A stretch of 62,905 nucleotides of DNA from contig CAJUTR010000015.1 of assembly GCA_910589665.1 (NCBI GenBank), positions 1 through 62,905 of the forward strand, written 5' to 3'. A program made the position numbers and the translations under genes. The first letter of the stretch is position 1; every line of letters starts with the position of its first letter. Below, in pieces: positions 45,482 to 54,051 of this stretch. The DNA is from an uncultured Eubacterium sp. (GTDB lineage: Bacteria > Bacillota > Clostridia > Lachnospirales > Lachnospiraceae). The notes beneath the pieces were generated by a model that saw nothing but the letters and a program-made list of their open reading frames with translations, made no database searches and was not told where the DNA came from.

Positions 45482-46264
45482 CTACCATACCCGTTTGGGA
45501 ACAAGAGCCCTTGCGTCTTTGTATGTTTTTTCTATAAAATCAAAAAACTCCTTGGCATATTGAGAATTTGACTTCCAGCCAATTCTCAGGCTTCCAGAAA
45601 CTTCTGTATCCCAAATCTTATCGCTCACCACCGCAAGGCGGTTGATGCAGTTCCCATCAGAAGTATATAAAGACACATAAAACCCTCCAAATCCTACCAG
45701 CAGCTGGCGTGTTTTTGGAAAAGCAAAAGTGAACTTAGCCTGTGACAACCTAACTGAAATGTCATTCACTACGTGGGGATCCGTAAACTCCATCGTAGTC
45801 ATTTTCCCTATCTCCTTTTGCGAGATTGCCACTTTTGCTACCTTGCCCGCCGGCACCCTATAATTTCGTTCCACTACATGAAGTGAAAAAACATGCCATT
45901 CGTTTTCCGTTTGAACATTCAGCTTGTATTCGCCCGTTTTGTTTGCCTTAAAAGACTGATTTCTGATTACCAATCCACTACCCCACATAGTAAAATCATC
46001 TTTCTTTTTTATCTTATTTCTTAACTTTGCTGCACTGACAGATCCGATTCCTGCTATTTTTATAAAATCTTTTATAGAATAAAAACATCCTTTTTGGACT
46101 GGCACCATTCGATAGAAATATCTCAAGGATGGTTCTGCCCACTCCTGTTTAAGTTCTTTTTCGGATTTCGGGCTCTTTGCCTTTGCCTCTAACGGTTCAA
46201 ACTGGCCAAGGAACAGCATCAGAACCAGCAGTATACACCCCATTTTAAAACTTTTTTGTCTCAT
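45482..46264 (-). CDS. Exported paralogue EP2
   Basis: This 260-aa protein has a signal peptide (MGCILLVLMLFLGQFEPLEA). Family blocks are KGCFYSIKDFIKIAGI, GSGLVIRNQSFKANKTGEY, NEWHVFSLHVVERNYRV and the C-terminal FIEKTYKDARALVPKRVW. I use the ATG at 46264, 8 nt from GGAGG. It is the intact relative of the truncated EP7 and precedes the ACP gene by about 120 nt. Function unknown. Confidence 0.72.
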   Translation of the reverse strand: MRQKSFKMGCILLVLMLFLGQFEPLEAKAKSPKSEKELKQEWAEPSLRYFYRMVPVQKGCFYSIKDFIKIAGIGSVSAAKLRNKIKKKDDFTMWGSGLVIRNQSFKANKTGEYKLNVQTENEWHVFSLHVVERNYRVPAGKVAKVAISQKEIGKMTTMEFTDPHVVNDISVRLSQAKFTFAFPKTRQLLVGFGGFYVSLYTSDGNCINRLAVVSDKIWDTEVSGSLRIGWKSNSQYAKEFFDFIEKTYKDARALVPKRVW

Positions 46265-46305
46265 CGTAGTATCCTCCATCTACATCTGCGTATCATCTTA
46301 GTTTC

Positions 46306-47103
46306 TTATTCCCAAAAACGTTTCGGAATCTGCGACAAGGTATCATGGAATAATTTAATGATATAATCATAGCACACCCTGGCTTCCGATACGTTTTCAG
46401 CCTTCCGTAAGCACCAGCTACCCGCCACTTGATCGGGAAGGATTTCAAAGCCCGCTATATATGCTCCTTCGTCCCCATAAAGACCAACAGAATATCTGCT
46501 GGTTGCACATAAAGATCCTACTCTTGGAGAAACAAAAGCATACCTCGAATTGACAAGCTTAGAAACAATTTGATTGACATGTAATGGATCTGTGATTTCC
46601 AAATGGGTATACTCTCCCATTTCATAATCGGAAATAATGATCTTCGTCACTTCATTTTCACTCACATTAAAATATTTATCGACCGCCTTCACCCGAAACA
46701 AGTGAAAGGAATCCTTCACTTTAACTTCTAACCAATAATCCCCCACATCGTTCGCTCTAATTGCTTTTTTCTTAATTAACGGTTTCTTCCCTGATATTTT
46801 TTTCTTTTTTACCAACAACCCTTTTCCAGATATCGAAATTTTAGAACCCTTATTCAGTTTTTCATCCAAATCATATACAATACTGGTAAAGTTACAAAAT
46901 GGTTTTATCAACTCTTTCAGCGTATACGTTTTCCCTTTTTCAATCGTAACTGTTTCATAGGAAAATTCTTTTGTTTTGTTTGCCCATTCCTGTTTGAGAG
47001 GTATTTCAATCATCTTTTTCTTTGCCGCAGTTTGTTCCGACTGGCAGAATATGAACATCAAAATAAGTGCTATACATGTTAATATGGCTTTTCTTTCTTT
47101 CAA
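46306..47103 (-). CDS. Exported paralogue EP1
   Basis: This 265-aa protein is the most diverged member. It has a signal peptide (AILTCIALILMFIFCQSEQTAA), KGKTYTLKELIKPF, SGKGLLVKKKKISGKKPLI (a duplicated basic stretch), DSFHLFRVKAVDKYFNV and the C-terminal KLFHDTLSQIPKRFWE. The start codon is TTG (47103), 7 nt after GGAGG. A fossil of its 5' end lies at 37786-37866 and one of its interior at 41725-41793. Function unknown. Confidence 0.7.
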   Translation of the reverse strand: MKERKAILTCIALILMFIFCQSEQTAAKKKMIEIPLKQEWANKTKEFSYETVTIEKGKTYTLKELIKPFCNFTSIVYDLDEKLNKGSKISISGKGLLVKKKKISGKKPLIKKKAIRANDVGDYWLEVKVKDSFHLFRVKAVDKYFNVSENEVTKIIISDYEMGEYTHLEITDPLHVNQIVSKLVNSRYAFVSPRVGSLCATSRYSVGLYGDEGAYIAGFEILPDQVAGSWCLRKAENVSEARVCYDYIIKLFHDTLSQIPKRFWE

Positions 47104-47211
47104 AAAAATCCCTCCTCGCTATCCTAATTCTATTCTCAATAACAAGATATTGATAATGAAGGAAAGCACCCTCGCAAACGGCAAAGTGCTTTCCCTAACT
47201 CCTTGTCTCAC

Positions 47212-48521
47212 TTACTTTTGAATATAGGTATATACAAAAAATAGAGTGACCATCTCATCATATGCTGCATCATTCCCAACATGTATATTGATATAACGGT
47301 TAGAGCGTTTTGTCCAACCATCTGCCACCTGAAGATATCTACTTTCCATTAATCCAGATGCCTGCCTTTGTTTATAATTAAACTGTAGATAGCCTACCGC
47401 AAGAACTGCATGATTTATAATTCTTCCTTCTTTATCATAACCTATATATTTATAGTGATTGAATGTATTATAAATAAATGGGTCCCCAAAATCTATTCTC
47501 CTTTTCATTTCTGGCCAGTCTGCATTGTCTAGTTCTCTATCTTCACCATAATAATGAGTTGTTGCATCCTGTACATCAATCTCCTTAAAATAGCGATCCA
47601 ACGCCTTTTTTGCACATATCATATTTTTACCCTGAAGTAAACTTTCCAAACGTCTCACCGTCTGCTTCCAATCATTATTTACTAGTAATGATGATTTCAA
47701 ACGTTTTCGATCTGTATAATATTTTAACAAATTGCACATCGCTGTAGGGATACACCAACTTCCCAAATCAGTTGAATTAAAATATGTATAACACACTGTA
47801 TCCGGTACAGTTTTACGCTGTACACTCGTATATCCACTCTCATATTGATAAGGTGAAGTATTTACATCACCTTTTGTAGGTGGATTAGCCCCTCCCACTG
47901 CTGCACTCCTTCTGACTGCCGCCCACTCTTCCTGTATCTCCTCCTTTTCACTTTCTTTCCCAGACTCTTCCCCCTCTCCTTCAATATCGTCCAAAGAAAA
48001 ATGCTCTTTATCCGTTTCTATATTCGTTGCCTCTTTCGTATCTTTATCTACCTTATAATAATGCCGCCATCGTATAAAAGATACTCGTCACTCTGAAGCC
48101 CTTCATCAAGAAACTTTCCCGATGTCCGAAACTCTATGACTGGCGGATTCTCCTCTACTGCCCCTACAACAACATACCCCGCATCTTTTGTCCCATTTTT
48201 CAGCTCAACCGCATACGCGCATATCTCTTCCTTCTCATTATACAGATTGTACACTTTTCTGATCTTAGTGCCTTCTTTCCACTCCGTTTCCTGATTTTTG
48301 AGCGTTTCGTCTACCTGGAATTTCGCGATATCTTTTGCTTCCTCTCTGTTGATATCCGGTCCTTCCGGCGCAACCTGTCTCTGAGAATCGTCTGTACTTT
48401 GGCTTGTCACTGACACTTCCTGTTCTGCTGCATAAGTATCTACTTCAAAATCCTGTAAACTGAAGCTGAACATTGCCACCGCTAAAACGATACACAACAA
48501 CCTCTTTCCTACAATTTTCAT
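47212..48521 (-). pseudogene. Papain-like peptidase Pep1, frameshifted
   Basis: This is a full-length relative of Pep2 split into two frames. The first (from 48521) gives signal peptide and propeptide up to EYLLYDGGI and stops soon after. The second (47212 to about 48060) holds the linker and the complete catalytic domain (SWCIPTAMCNLL, NHAVLAVGYL, VADGW). Alignment with Pep2 shows that 4 nt are missing at about 48058-48062 (GGCATTATTATAAGG against GGCATAGGTTATTATAAGG). Divergence from Pep2 is clear but moderate, with a small insertion KQRQA near the C-terminus. Confidence 0.85.
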
Positions 48522-48595
48522 ACTTCTCATCCTTTCTTTTTATTTTTCTATTGGCTTTCCTCATACGCCACAACCTGCATTTCTACAGGATGTTC

Positions 48596-48620
48596 TCATT
48601 CTATTTCATTCACAAATCAC
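48596..48620 (-). pseudogene. Fossil tail of an AMP-ligase gene
   Basis: The last codons of the ligase (FVNEIE and stop) and the following sequence CAACCTGCATTTCTACAGGA also occur at 37420-37480. They lie between the 512-aa gene and Pep1, evidence of a former ligase here ahead of the peptidase, as in the intact cassette. Confidence 0.65.
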
Positions 48621-50159
48621 TTAATCTTCCCCGTTTCCCTTTGCGGGCAGGGATGATAAAATGCTATCATACAGATCCCGTAAACAGCCGGCCTCTTTTA
48701 TCTGAATCTCAGACAACCGCTCCTGTATCGTCTGCACATTAGCCCGCTGCGGACGCATCTGGTACTTTAACAGTATATTTTTCAGGTCAAATACCATGCG
48801 CCCGATCTCCTGCATCCCCTCATATAAATATTCCGAGCCATCCGGCAAATACTTTCCACTTATCAGAAAGCGGATCCTCTCACACATGATCTGCTTATGT
48901 TCCCAAAGCACATGCGCGACACGGCGGTCAGCGATCAAAACCTGTACTCCTTTTTCGCTTTTTAGTTCCTCATAAACAGATACTCCATAATGCCTTGGAT
49001 CCCTCGCTTCTGTGTTCCGATAATAAAAGCAGCTATCCACAGAATACAGATACTGGTACAGCATTTCCCTGAAATACTCCGGGGAGAACTGATAAAAATG
49101 TCCATCCTGCTCGTATTGAATCGTCTTATATACAATGTCCCCTCTTCGTTTCAACGATTTTTCCAGATCCGAGAAAGAAATCTCCATTTCCTGAACCTTT
49201 CCTTTCTGATCGTATCCCAAAAGGAAACATAACTTTTTCTTCTCGTCCGCCCCGTAGATCAGATTTTGGTGATAATGATGCGTATTCCAAAACTCTTCCC
49301 GCTCTTTGATATAGTACTGGTCAATCTTAGCTTCTATATATTTTCCCCGTTTCAGGCAGTACAGAAGGTATTTGATCCCTCCCATATGCGCGATCTCGTC
49401 TCCCGTAAAACGGTTCTTATCGAGAAAATACGTTATGTCGCTGTTCTCCCAGTGCTTGGAGATTCCAAATACATAATCCAGCCTGCGATCAGGGTTGTCC
49501 ACATCGCAGCCCAACTGGATAAAATTCGAAAACAGCCAGGGAAAATAGGAATTCTGTCCATGTTTTACCTGAACTCCCAAATACAGAGGTTTCGTATGGC
49601 AGCCTAGTTCACATGCCGCTTTTCTTTTTATCTCTTCCTCACCGGAAAAGAATTCGAGACGTGCCCCTTCCCTTTTGATAACGAGTCGGTATGGCTCCTG
49701 ATACCGTTCCACCGGCACAGTGATCTTTTTCCCAGAGCCATACAGGGCAATCCCGGTATAGACAAAATGACCGAACCTGTACAGATAAGCCTCATCCCCC
49801 ATCAGTACATGATCCGGATCATCGCTGATAAAAACGTTTACTGCTGCCCACGGATTCGTATATTGCTGAAAATCAACCTGGATATCTATGTAATCGGATT
49901 CCCTCATTTCCCTGATGATATAACCATTACAATCTCTCCGAAACTCATCCTGCGACTCTCCACAAAACGCATTTTCATCCACTTTCACCACATTTCCGCC
50001 GATGCTCCAATCCGAGTACGGTGACCCGATCATTTGAAAACGCGCAAACACTTTTCCCACTCGTTCTTCCGCCGTAATGATACTCTGCAAAAAAGCGTAA
50101 TATGAAAACGATGTCACGATGGGGGTTGGATTTACCGGCAGTATAACTGTCCTTTTCAA
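48621..50159 (-). CDS. 512-aa thiotemplate-associated protein with lectin-like insertion (unknown function)
   Basis: The N-terminal 25 residues (VILPVNPTPIVTSFSYYAFLQSI) and the part after residue 215 (FSNFIQLGCDVDNPDRRLDYV, then HHYHQNLIYGADEKKKLCFLLGYDQ) look like one domain. From memory they resemble large uncharacterised proteins seen near carrier-protein/NRPS genes in Firmicutes, perhaps related to the BtrH-type acyltransferase fold. Residues about 30-215 form an all-beta insertion resembling DUF1349/concanavalin-type domains (DYIDIQVDFQQYTNPWAAVNVFI core). There is no signal peptide. The start is TTG (50159) after GGGGGG. It is the first gene of the ACP/ligase/peptidase locus. Confidence 0.6.
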   Translation of the reverse strand: MKRTVILPVNPTPIVTSFSYYAFLQSIITAEERVGKVFARFQMIGSPYSDWSIGGNVVKVDENAFCGESQDEFRRDCNGYIIREMRESDYIDIQVDFQQYTNPWAAVNVFISDDPDHVLMGDEAYLYRFGHFVYTGIALYGSGKKITVPVERYQEPYRLVIKREGARLEFFSGEEEIKRKAACELGCHTKPLYLGVQVKHGQNSYFPWLFSNFIQLGCDVDNPDRRLDYVFGISKHWENSDITYFLDKNRFTGDEIAHMGGIKYLLYCLKRGKYIEAKIDQYYIKEREEFWNTHHYHQNLIYGADEKKKLCFLLGYDQKGKVQEMEISFSDLEKSLKRRGDIVYKTIQYEQDGHFYQFSPEYFREMLYQYLYSVDSCFYYRNTEARDPRHYGVSVYEELKSEKGVQVLIADRRVAHVLWEHKQIMCERIRFLISGKYLPDGSEYLYEGMQEIGRMVFDLKNILLKYQMRPQRANVQTIQERLSEIQIKEAGCLRDLYDSILSSLPAKGNGED

Positions 50160-50327
50160 CTATAGTCACCCCCCTTCCTGACCTGATCCACTATTGTTTT
50201 TTCTAACCACGGTCCGAAAACAACTCAAAAACAAACATTTTTTATTCCACCCTGACACATTTGACTTATCATCGACCTTCCGAGACTACACTTCTTATGT
50301 TAATCTATGCCCTTACATTTTTTTATT

Positions 50328-50356
50328 AGAATAGCACTTAGCAAATAGTCTGTCAA
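50328..50356 (-). promoter_or_regulatory. Promoter with shared 21-nt element, upstream of the 512-aa gene
   Basis: On the minus strand, TTGACA (50351-50356) and TATTCT (50328-50333) are 17 nt apart. The 21 nt ending in this -35 box (50351-50371) are identical to those at 53921-53941 in front of the CBM2-like gene. Confidence 0.75.
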
Positions 50357-50376
50357 TTATTACCAAAAGTTTCAAA

Positions 50377-50405
50377 AATATATGATATCCTGCGCCTCAA
50401 GTCAA
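50377..50405 (-). promoter_or_regulatory. Second candidate promoter upstream of the 512-aa gene
   Basis: On the minus strand, TTGACT (50400-50405) and TATATT (50377-50382) are 17 nt apart, just upstream of and overlapping the region of the first promoter. The two may be alternative starts. Confidence 0.55.
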
Positions 50406-50432
50406 TAGTCCATACCTTTTGTACTCTATTTC

Positions 50433-51605
50433 CTATATGCAAATAGCAACTTTCCGCTTCGCCTTCCATTTCTTATAAGGCAGATCCCCATCTATCTTCC
50501 CGCTTATCTGAAAATAATATGTCCTCCCTGGCCACAGGTTCCGAATCGTCACCTTCCCTTTCCTTTTATTACAATAAACAATTTCGCGATCTTTCATGTT
50601 TTTATTCATTGAATAGCGGACCGCATGGTCCCAAAAAATCAGTACGGCCTCCGTGCTGTCAAAAGTCACCGTTGCAGTCCCGCGTTTTTTACTCTCCACT
50701 TTGTACTTGTACCATGTCGCGTAAAATTTTGCTTTTTTTTGACCAGGTTCGACTTTCGTAATCGAATCGTACGTCGACAAACTCCAGCACATCGAACTCC
50801 ACCCCATGAACACATAACCTTCCCTTTTTACGCAGTTCGGAAGTTTTACTTCCTCACCAAAACGGTAGGATTTTGGCAGTTTTCCTACTGCCTTCCCATC
50901 CATCAGATCAAACTGGATTGGTATCTTTTTCCCTACAGACTTTCCCGTCTTCCCAGGTGGTATCACCCTGGTTTTCTTTTTTCCTACTTTCCATGTTACA
51001 TATTTCTTATACCAGGGTATTTTACACAATAGTTGGGAGTTGTTCACCACTTCACGCAGAGCCGGACAATTTTTCACCATATTTACATTCCAGTTCCTTA
51101 AGGATGCCGGAAGTACGATTTTCTTTAGCCGGGGACAGCTTTGAAAAGCTCTTGATCCTATTTCAGTCACTGAATGTGGGAGAACTATCTGTCTCAAATT
51201 ATCACACCTTGCAAACGCACTATATCCTACTTTTTTTAAATTTCTTCCAAATACAATTTCCTCTAGACAGTTATTACTTGAAAAGGCGTAATCTTCAATT
51301 TCAACAAGTGAATCTGGAAACACAATTCTCTCCAAATGCGACAATCCCATACGTTGTGTTGAAATTTTGGTGATTCCTTCCTTGATTATAAGTGTTCTAA
51401 TGTTTGATTCTTTAACCTTTTCTTTCTTATTTCTAATTTTGTCATTAAAGTCTACTATTGATCCAGTTTCCCCTGTTCCAGAGATCACAAGAGTATCACC
51501 GCCTATCACTTCATAGTGCACTGTATCCTCCGCACAGGAAACGGATGGTGCTGCACAAAGAACAAAAAACACGATAGACAGTACTACTATTTCTATTTTT
51601 TTCAT
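50433..51605 (-). CDS. Secreted BspA-like leucine-rich-repeat protein with InlB B-repeat-like domain
   Basis: This 390-aa protein has a signal peptide (VVLSIVFFVLCAAPSVSCA). From about 85 to 190 it has LRR_5/BspA repeats: LERIVFPDSLVEIEDYAF, LEEIVFGRNLKKVGYSAF, LRQIVLPHSVTEIGSRAF and LKKIVLPASLRNW. Then comes an InlB B-repeat-like part (FDLMDGKAVGKLPKSYRFGEEV ... REGYVFMGWS, about 230-300) and a C-terminal fibronectin III-like strand set (GKVTIRNLWPGRTYYFQISG). No cell-wall anchor is visible. Such proteins mediate adhesion in gut bacteria; here that is inferred. Confidence 0.8.
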   Translation of the reverse strand: MKKIEIVVLSIVFFVLCAAPSVSCAEDTVHYEVIGGDTLVISGTGETGSIVDFNDKIRNKKEKVKESNIRTLIIKEGITKISTQRMGLSHLERIVFPDSLVEIEDYAFSSNNCLEEIVFGRNLKKVGYSAFARCDNLRQIVLPHSVTEIGSRAFQSCPRLKKIVLPASLRNWNVNMVKNCPALREVVNNSQLLCKIPWYKKYVTWKVGKKKTRVIPPGKTGKSVGKKIPIQFDLMDGKAVGKLPKSYRFGEEVKLPNCVKREGYVFMGWSSMCWSLSTYDSITKVEPGQKKAKFYATWYKYKVESKKRGTATVTFDSTEAVLIFWDHAVRYSMNKNMKDREIVYCNKRKGKVTIRNLWPGRTYYFQISGKIDGDLPYKKWKAKRKVAICI

Positions 51606-51661
51606 AAATTAATACACCTCCAGACCTACCAACATAGTAAGCACAAACAGAAATATTCGCA

Positions 51662-51708
51662 AAAATCGTTGCAGATGTTCATGCTATCATGACATCTGAA
51701 ACGATTTT
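51662..51708 (-). terminator. Terminator after the CBM2-like gene
   Basis: A long hairpin (AAATCGTT-CAGATGT-CATG against CATG-ACATCTG-AACGATTT, about 20 paired bases with two bulges) is followed by TTTTT on the minus strand. Confidence 0.75.
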
Positions 51709-51865
51709 GATTACTGTCTGATTATATCCGTATTTTATCAAACCTTTGTCTTAATATCACGCAGATCAATCGTTGCCAAAAACAAGTGTCTTGGATTCTT
51801 CTCTTTCCCATCCTTCCCCGTTACCTTTACTCTTTTTACTACAAGAAATTCGTAACTGTTACCAT

Positions 51866-53838
51866 TCATGATATGTCCGCCTTCCAGTTCCAGTTTAGCA
51901 TTCGGCTCGCCCTCAAACCAATATCGTCTCGAAAGGCTTCATATGTAATTCCTTTTCCCTTTTCCCTCTCCACTTCTAATCTTGTGATCGTAGCATCTTT
52001 TGTGTCTCCGATTTCATTTCCACTCGTGATTACGACCCTCCACTTCTCCGCGTTATCCTCAATGTATTTTTCTATATCAATAGACTGAAAAGAACCATTC
52101 GGTTTTAGAACTGATTTTCGCTCACTAGTAAATTTTTCCCCGAATGATCCTATCAGGGCTTTCTTTAAAGCTTTCTTTTTCTTTTTAAATGATAGTCTTA
52201 AGCTTTTATTCTTATTTTTTTTCTCAGCTGATTCCCATTCTTTTTGATAGATCTCCGAAATTTTCCACATATCATACAAACTAATTTCATGAAATAATTC
52301 CTTTTTATTGTTTTTTTCTTTTTGAAATTCCTTCCATATAGCAATTGTGCTTCCATCGGCAGTTAATGCAGCATCTACACGGTACAATTTTCCTTTTCCC
52401 TTTCCACTTCGTTCTTTATTTGCATATTGTAAACCAGTCAAGATACGGAATAATCCTTCTTCCCAATCCTCGAATGCAATCTTTTTGCCACTAAGCACTC
52501 TATTTTCAAAAAGGCTCCGCGGCATGATAGCTAGCTTACGGGCAAATTTTCCTTTTGCACCGCATCCCAGTAAATAATACTCTTCATGATTAGAATTTAC
52601 AAATTGTTCAAATGTTTGCCCATGTGCAAATCCTTCGAATTCCGCTCCTGTGCTATATGATACTTTTTCGTCTGCTCCAATGGTTCTCTTAAAAACGTAA
52701 GCATTACTATCATCTTTTGACTTCATCAAATAAGAAGCCCCATTCGGAAGCGGCATATAGTGCTGTGTCGGAAGCACCCGTCGTTTAACATTCAAATCCA
52801 CTCCTGAACACGGAATCTCCTTCTTAGCCTTTTTCGAGCTTCTCTTCGAACGCGAATCACCCGCCGGCTCATCTAAGTCCATCAAGGCATCATCCGTGTA
52901 ACCGTTCTCTTCCAGATACTGTTCATATTCTTCCCTTGTCTCGAAATAGTCACTATCTTTTCTAAACCAATCTTCATCATAATCAGATTCATCCTCATCA
53001 TCGTCATCTGAAAAATCAAGATCCGAAGTTATTTTGAACAATTCCATCTCTGAAACTTCCGGCTCCCCGTCAACAGCTGCGATAAACCCGAACTCCACAC
53101 TTTGGTTCGGCGCGATATTTTGATTATACCCCGGATTTTCGATGTCACAATAATTTAAGTCCTCTTCCCAGAAATTTTCCTCAACCACTGCATTCCAAAT
53201 CTGATCGATCTCGAAATTGCAAACGAGAGACATATTCCAATCCTCAATCGTCTTTTCACTCAGGTTCGTAATGATGATCTGGCCATTGAACTTACCGTCC
53301 CATTGGCTGTGTTTCTTGAACTCGATCTTATATTCTTTTTCATCCAGCAGTTCACTTAATCCAAGCGTATAGACATACTCCGGCATCTCCAGTTCCTCAG
53401 AACAAGAAACCATCATACCAAAAGACACTGAACCACCGACTGCGATATCCTGGTTCCACTCTGCATTATGTATCGTATATTCCCCATCCGTATAGTCAGT
53501 AACCTTTGCGTTCCAAATATTTTCAATTTCATAATTGGCAGGAATACAGATTTCCCAGTTGTCAATCCTCTCATCCGTCATTTTTCAAGTGTAACATCCA
53601 CATTATAATGGTTGTCCCAACGACTGGTGATCTGATGCTGGATCTTTACATCGCAGTCCCCTTCCGTAGCTGTGTTCCTAACCATCCCGTTTAACGCGCC
53701 AATGTTGTCCAAACTATCCATACTGTCTATGCCGTCAACATGCTCTGTTTCCCTATCGGCACTTACGATTACCATGTTACTCATACACAGTGAAATTGTC
53801 AATACAAGGGCCATTAGCTTCTTTCCTTTTGTTTTCAT
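51866..53838 (-). pseudogene. Secreted protein with two CBM2-like domains, split by a one-base frameshift
   Basis: Two frames, 53578-53838 (86 codons with signal peptide, ending VDVTLEK) and 51866-53581 (571 codons), overlap by ATGA. One extra A in the run AAAAA at about 53581-53585 would join them as VDVTLEK-MTDERIDNWEI, the normal strand order of a family-2 carbohydrate-binding module. A second module follows (SQWDGKFNGQIIITNLSEKTIEDWNM, core near 105-180 of the larger frame). An Asp/Glu-rich linker and a 300-residue C-terminal domain of unknown type complete it. The lesion may be a true mutation, phase variation or a sequencing error. Confidence 0.7.
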
Positions 53839-53897
53839 ACTTTTTCTCCTCTTCTATTTATTCCGTATTTCATTTAACAATTTATAAATCTCCTGTC

Positions 53898-53941
53898 AGA
53901 GTAGCATATTATAATTTTTTTGTCAATTATTACCAAAAGTT
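53898..53941 (-). promoter_or_regulatory. Promoter of the CBM2-like gene with shared 21-nt element
   Basis: On the minus strand, TTGACA (53921-53926) and TACTCT (53898-53903) are 17 nt apart. The 21 nt at 53921-53941 are identical to 50351-50371, suggesting a common activator or repressor. Confidence 0.75.
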
Positions 53942-53974
53942 CAAGAATTCATTATGGTCTACCAGCTCCTGAAA

Positions 53975-54019
53975 CTAAAAAAATGAGAAAGCGCTTTGGA
54001 TCACACGCCTTCTCATTTT
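53975..54019 (-). terminator. Terminator after the xylanase gene
   Basis: Arms 53981-53993 and 54006-54018 pair in 12 of 13 positions (AAATGAGAA-GCG type) and are followed by TTTTTTT on the minus strand. Confidence 0.8.
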
Positions 54020-54051
54020 CGTTTTCCCATTCTTTCAGTTACTAAAATGTA

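Noticed and set aside
36705..48530. Possible CRISPR array or transposon because of strong internal repetition
   Set aside because: The repeats are whole or partial genes in direct orientation. There are no short regular repeats with spacers, no transposase and no terminal inverted repeats.
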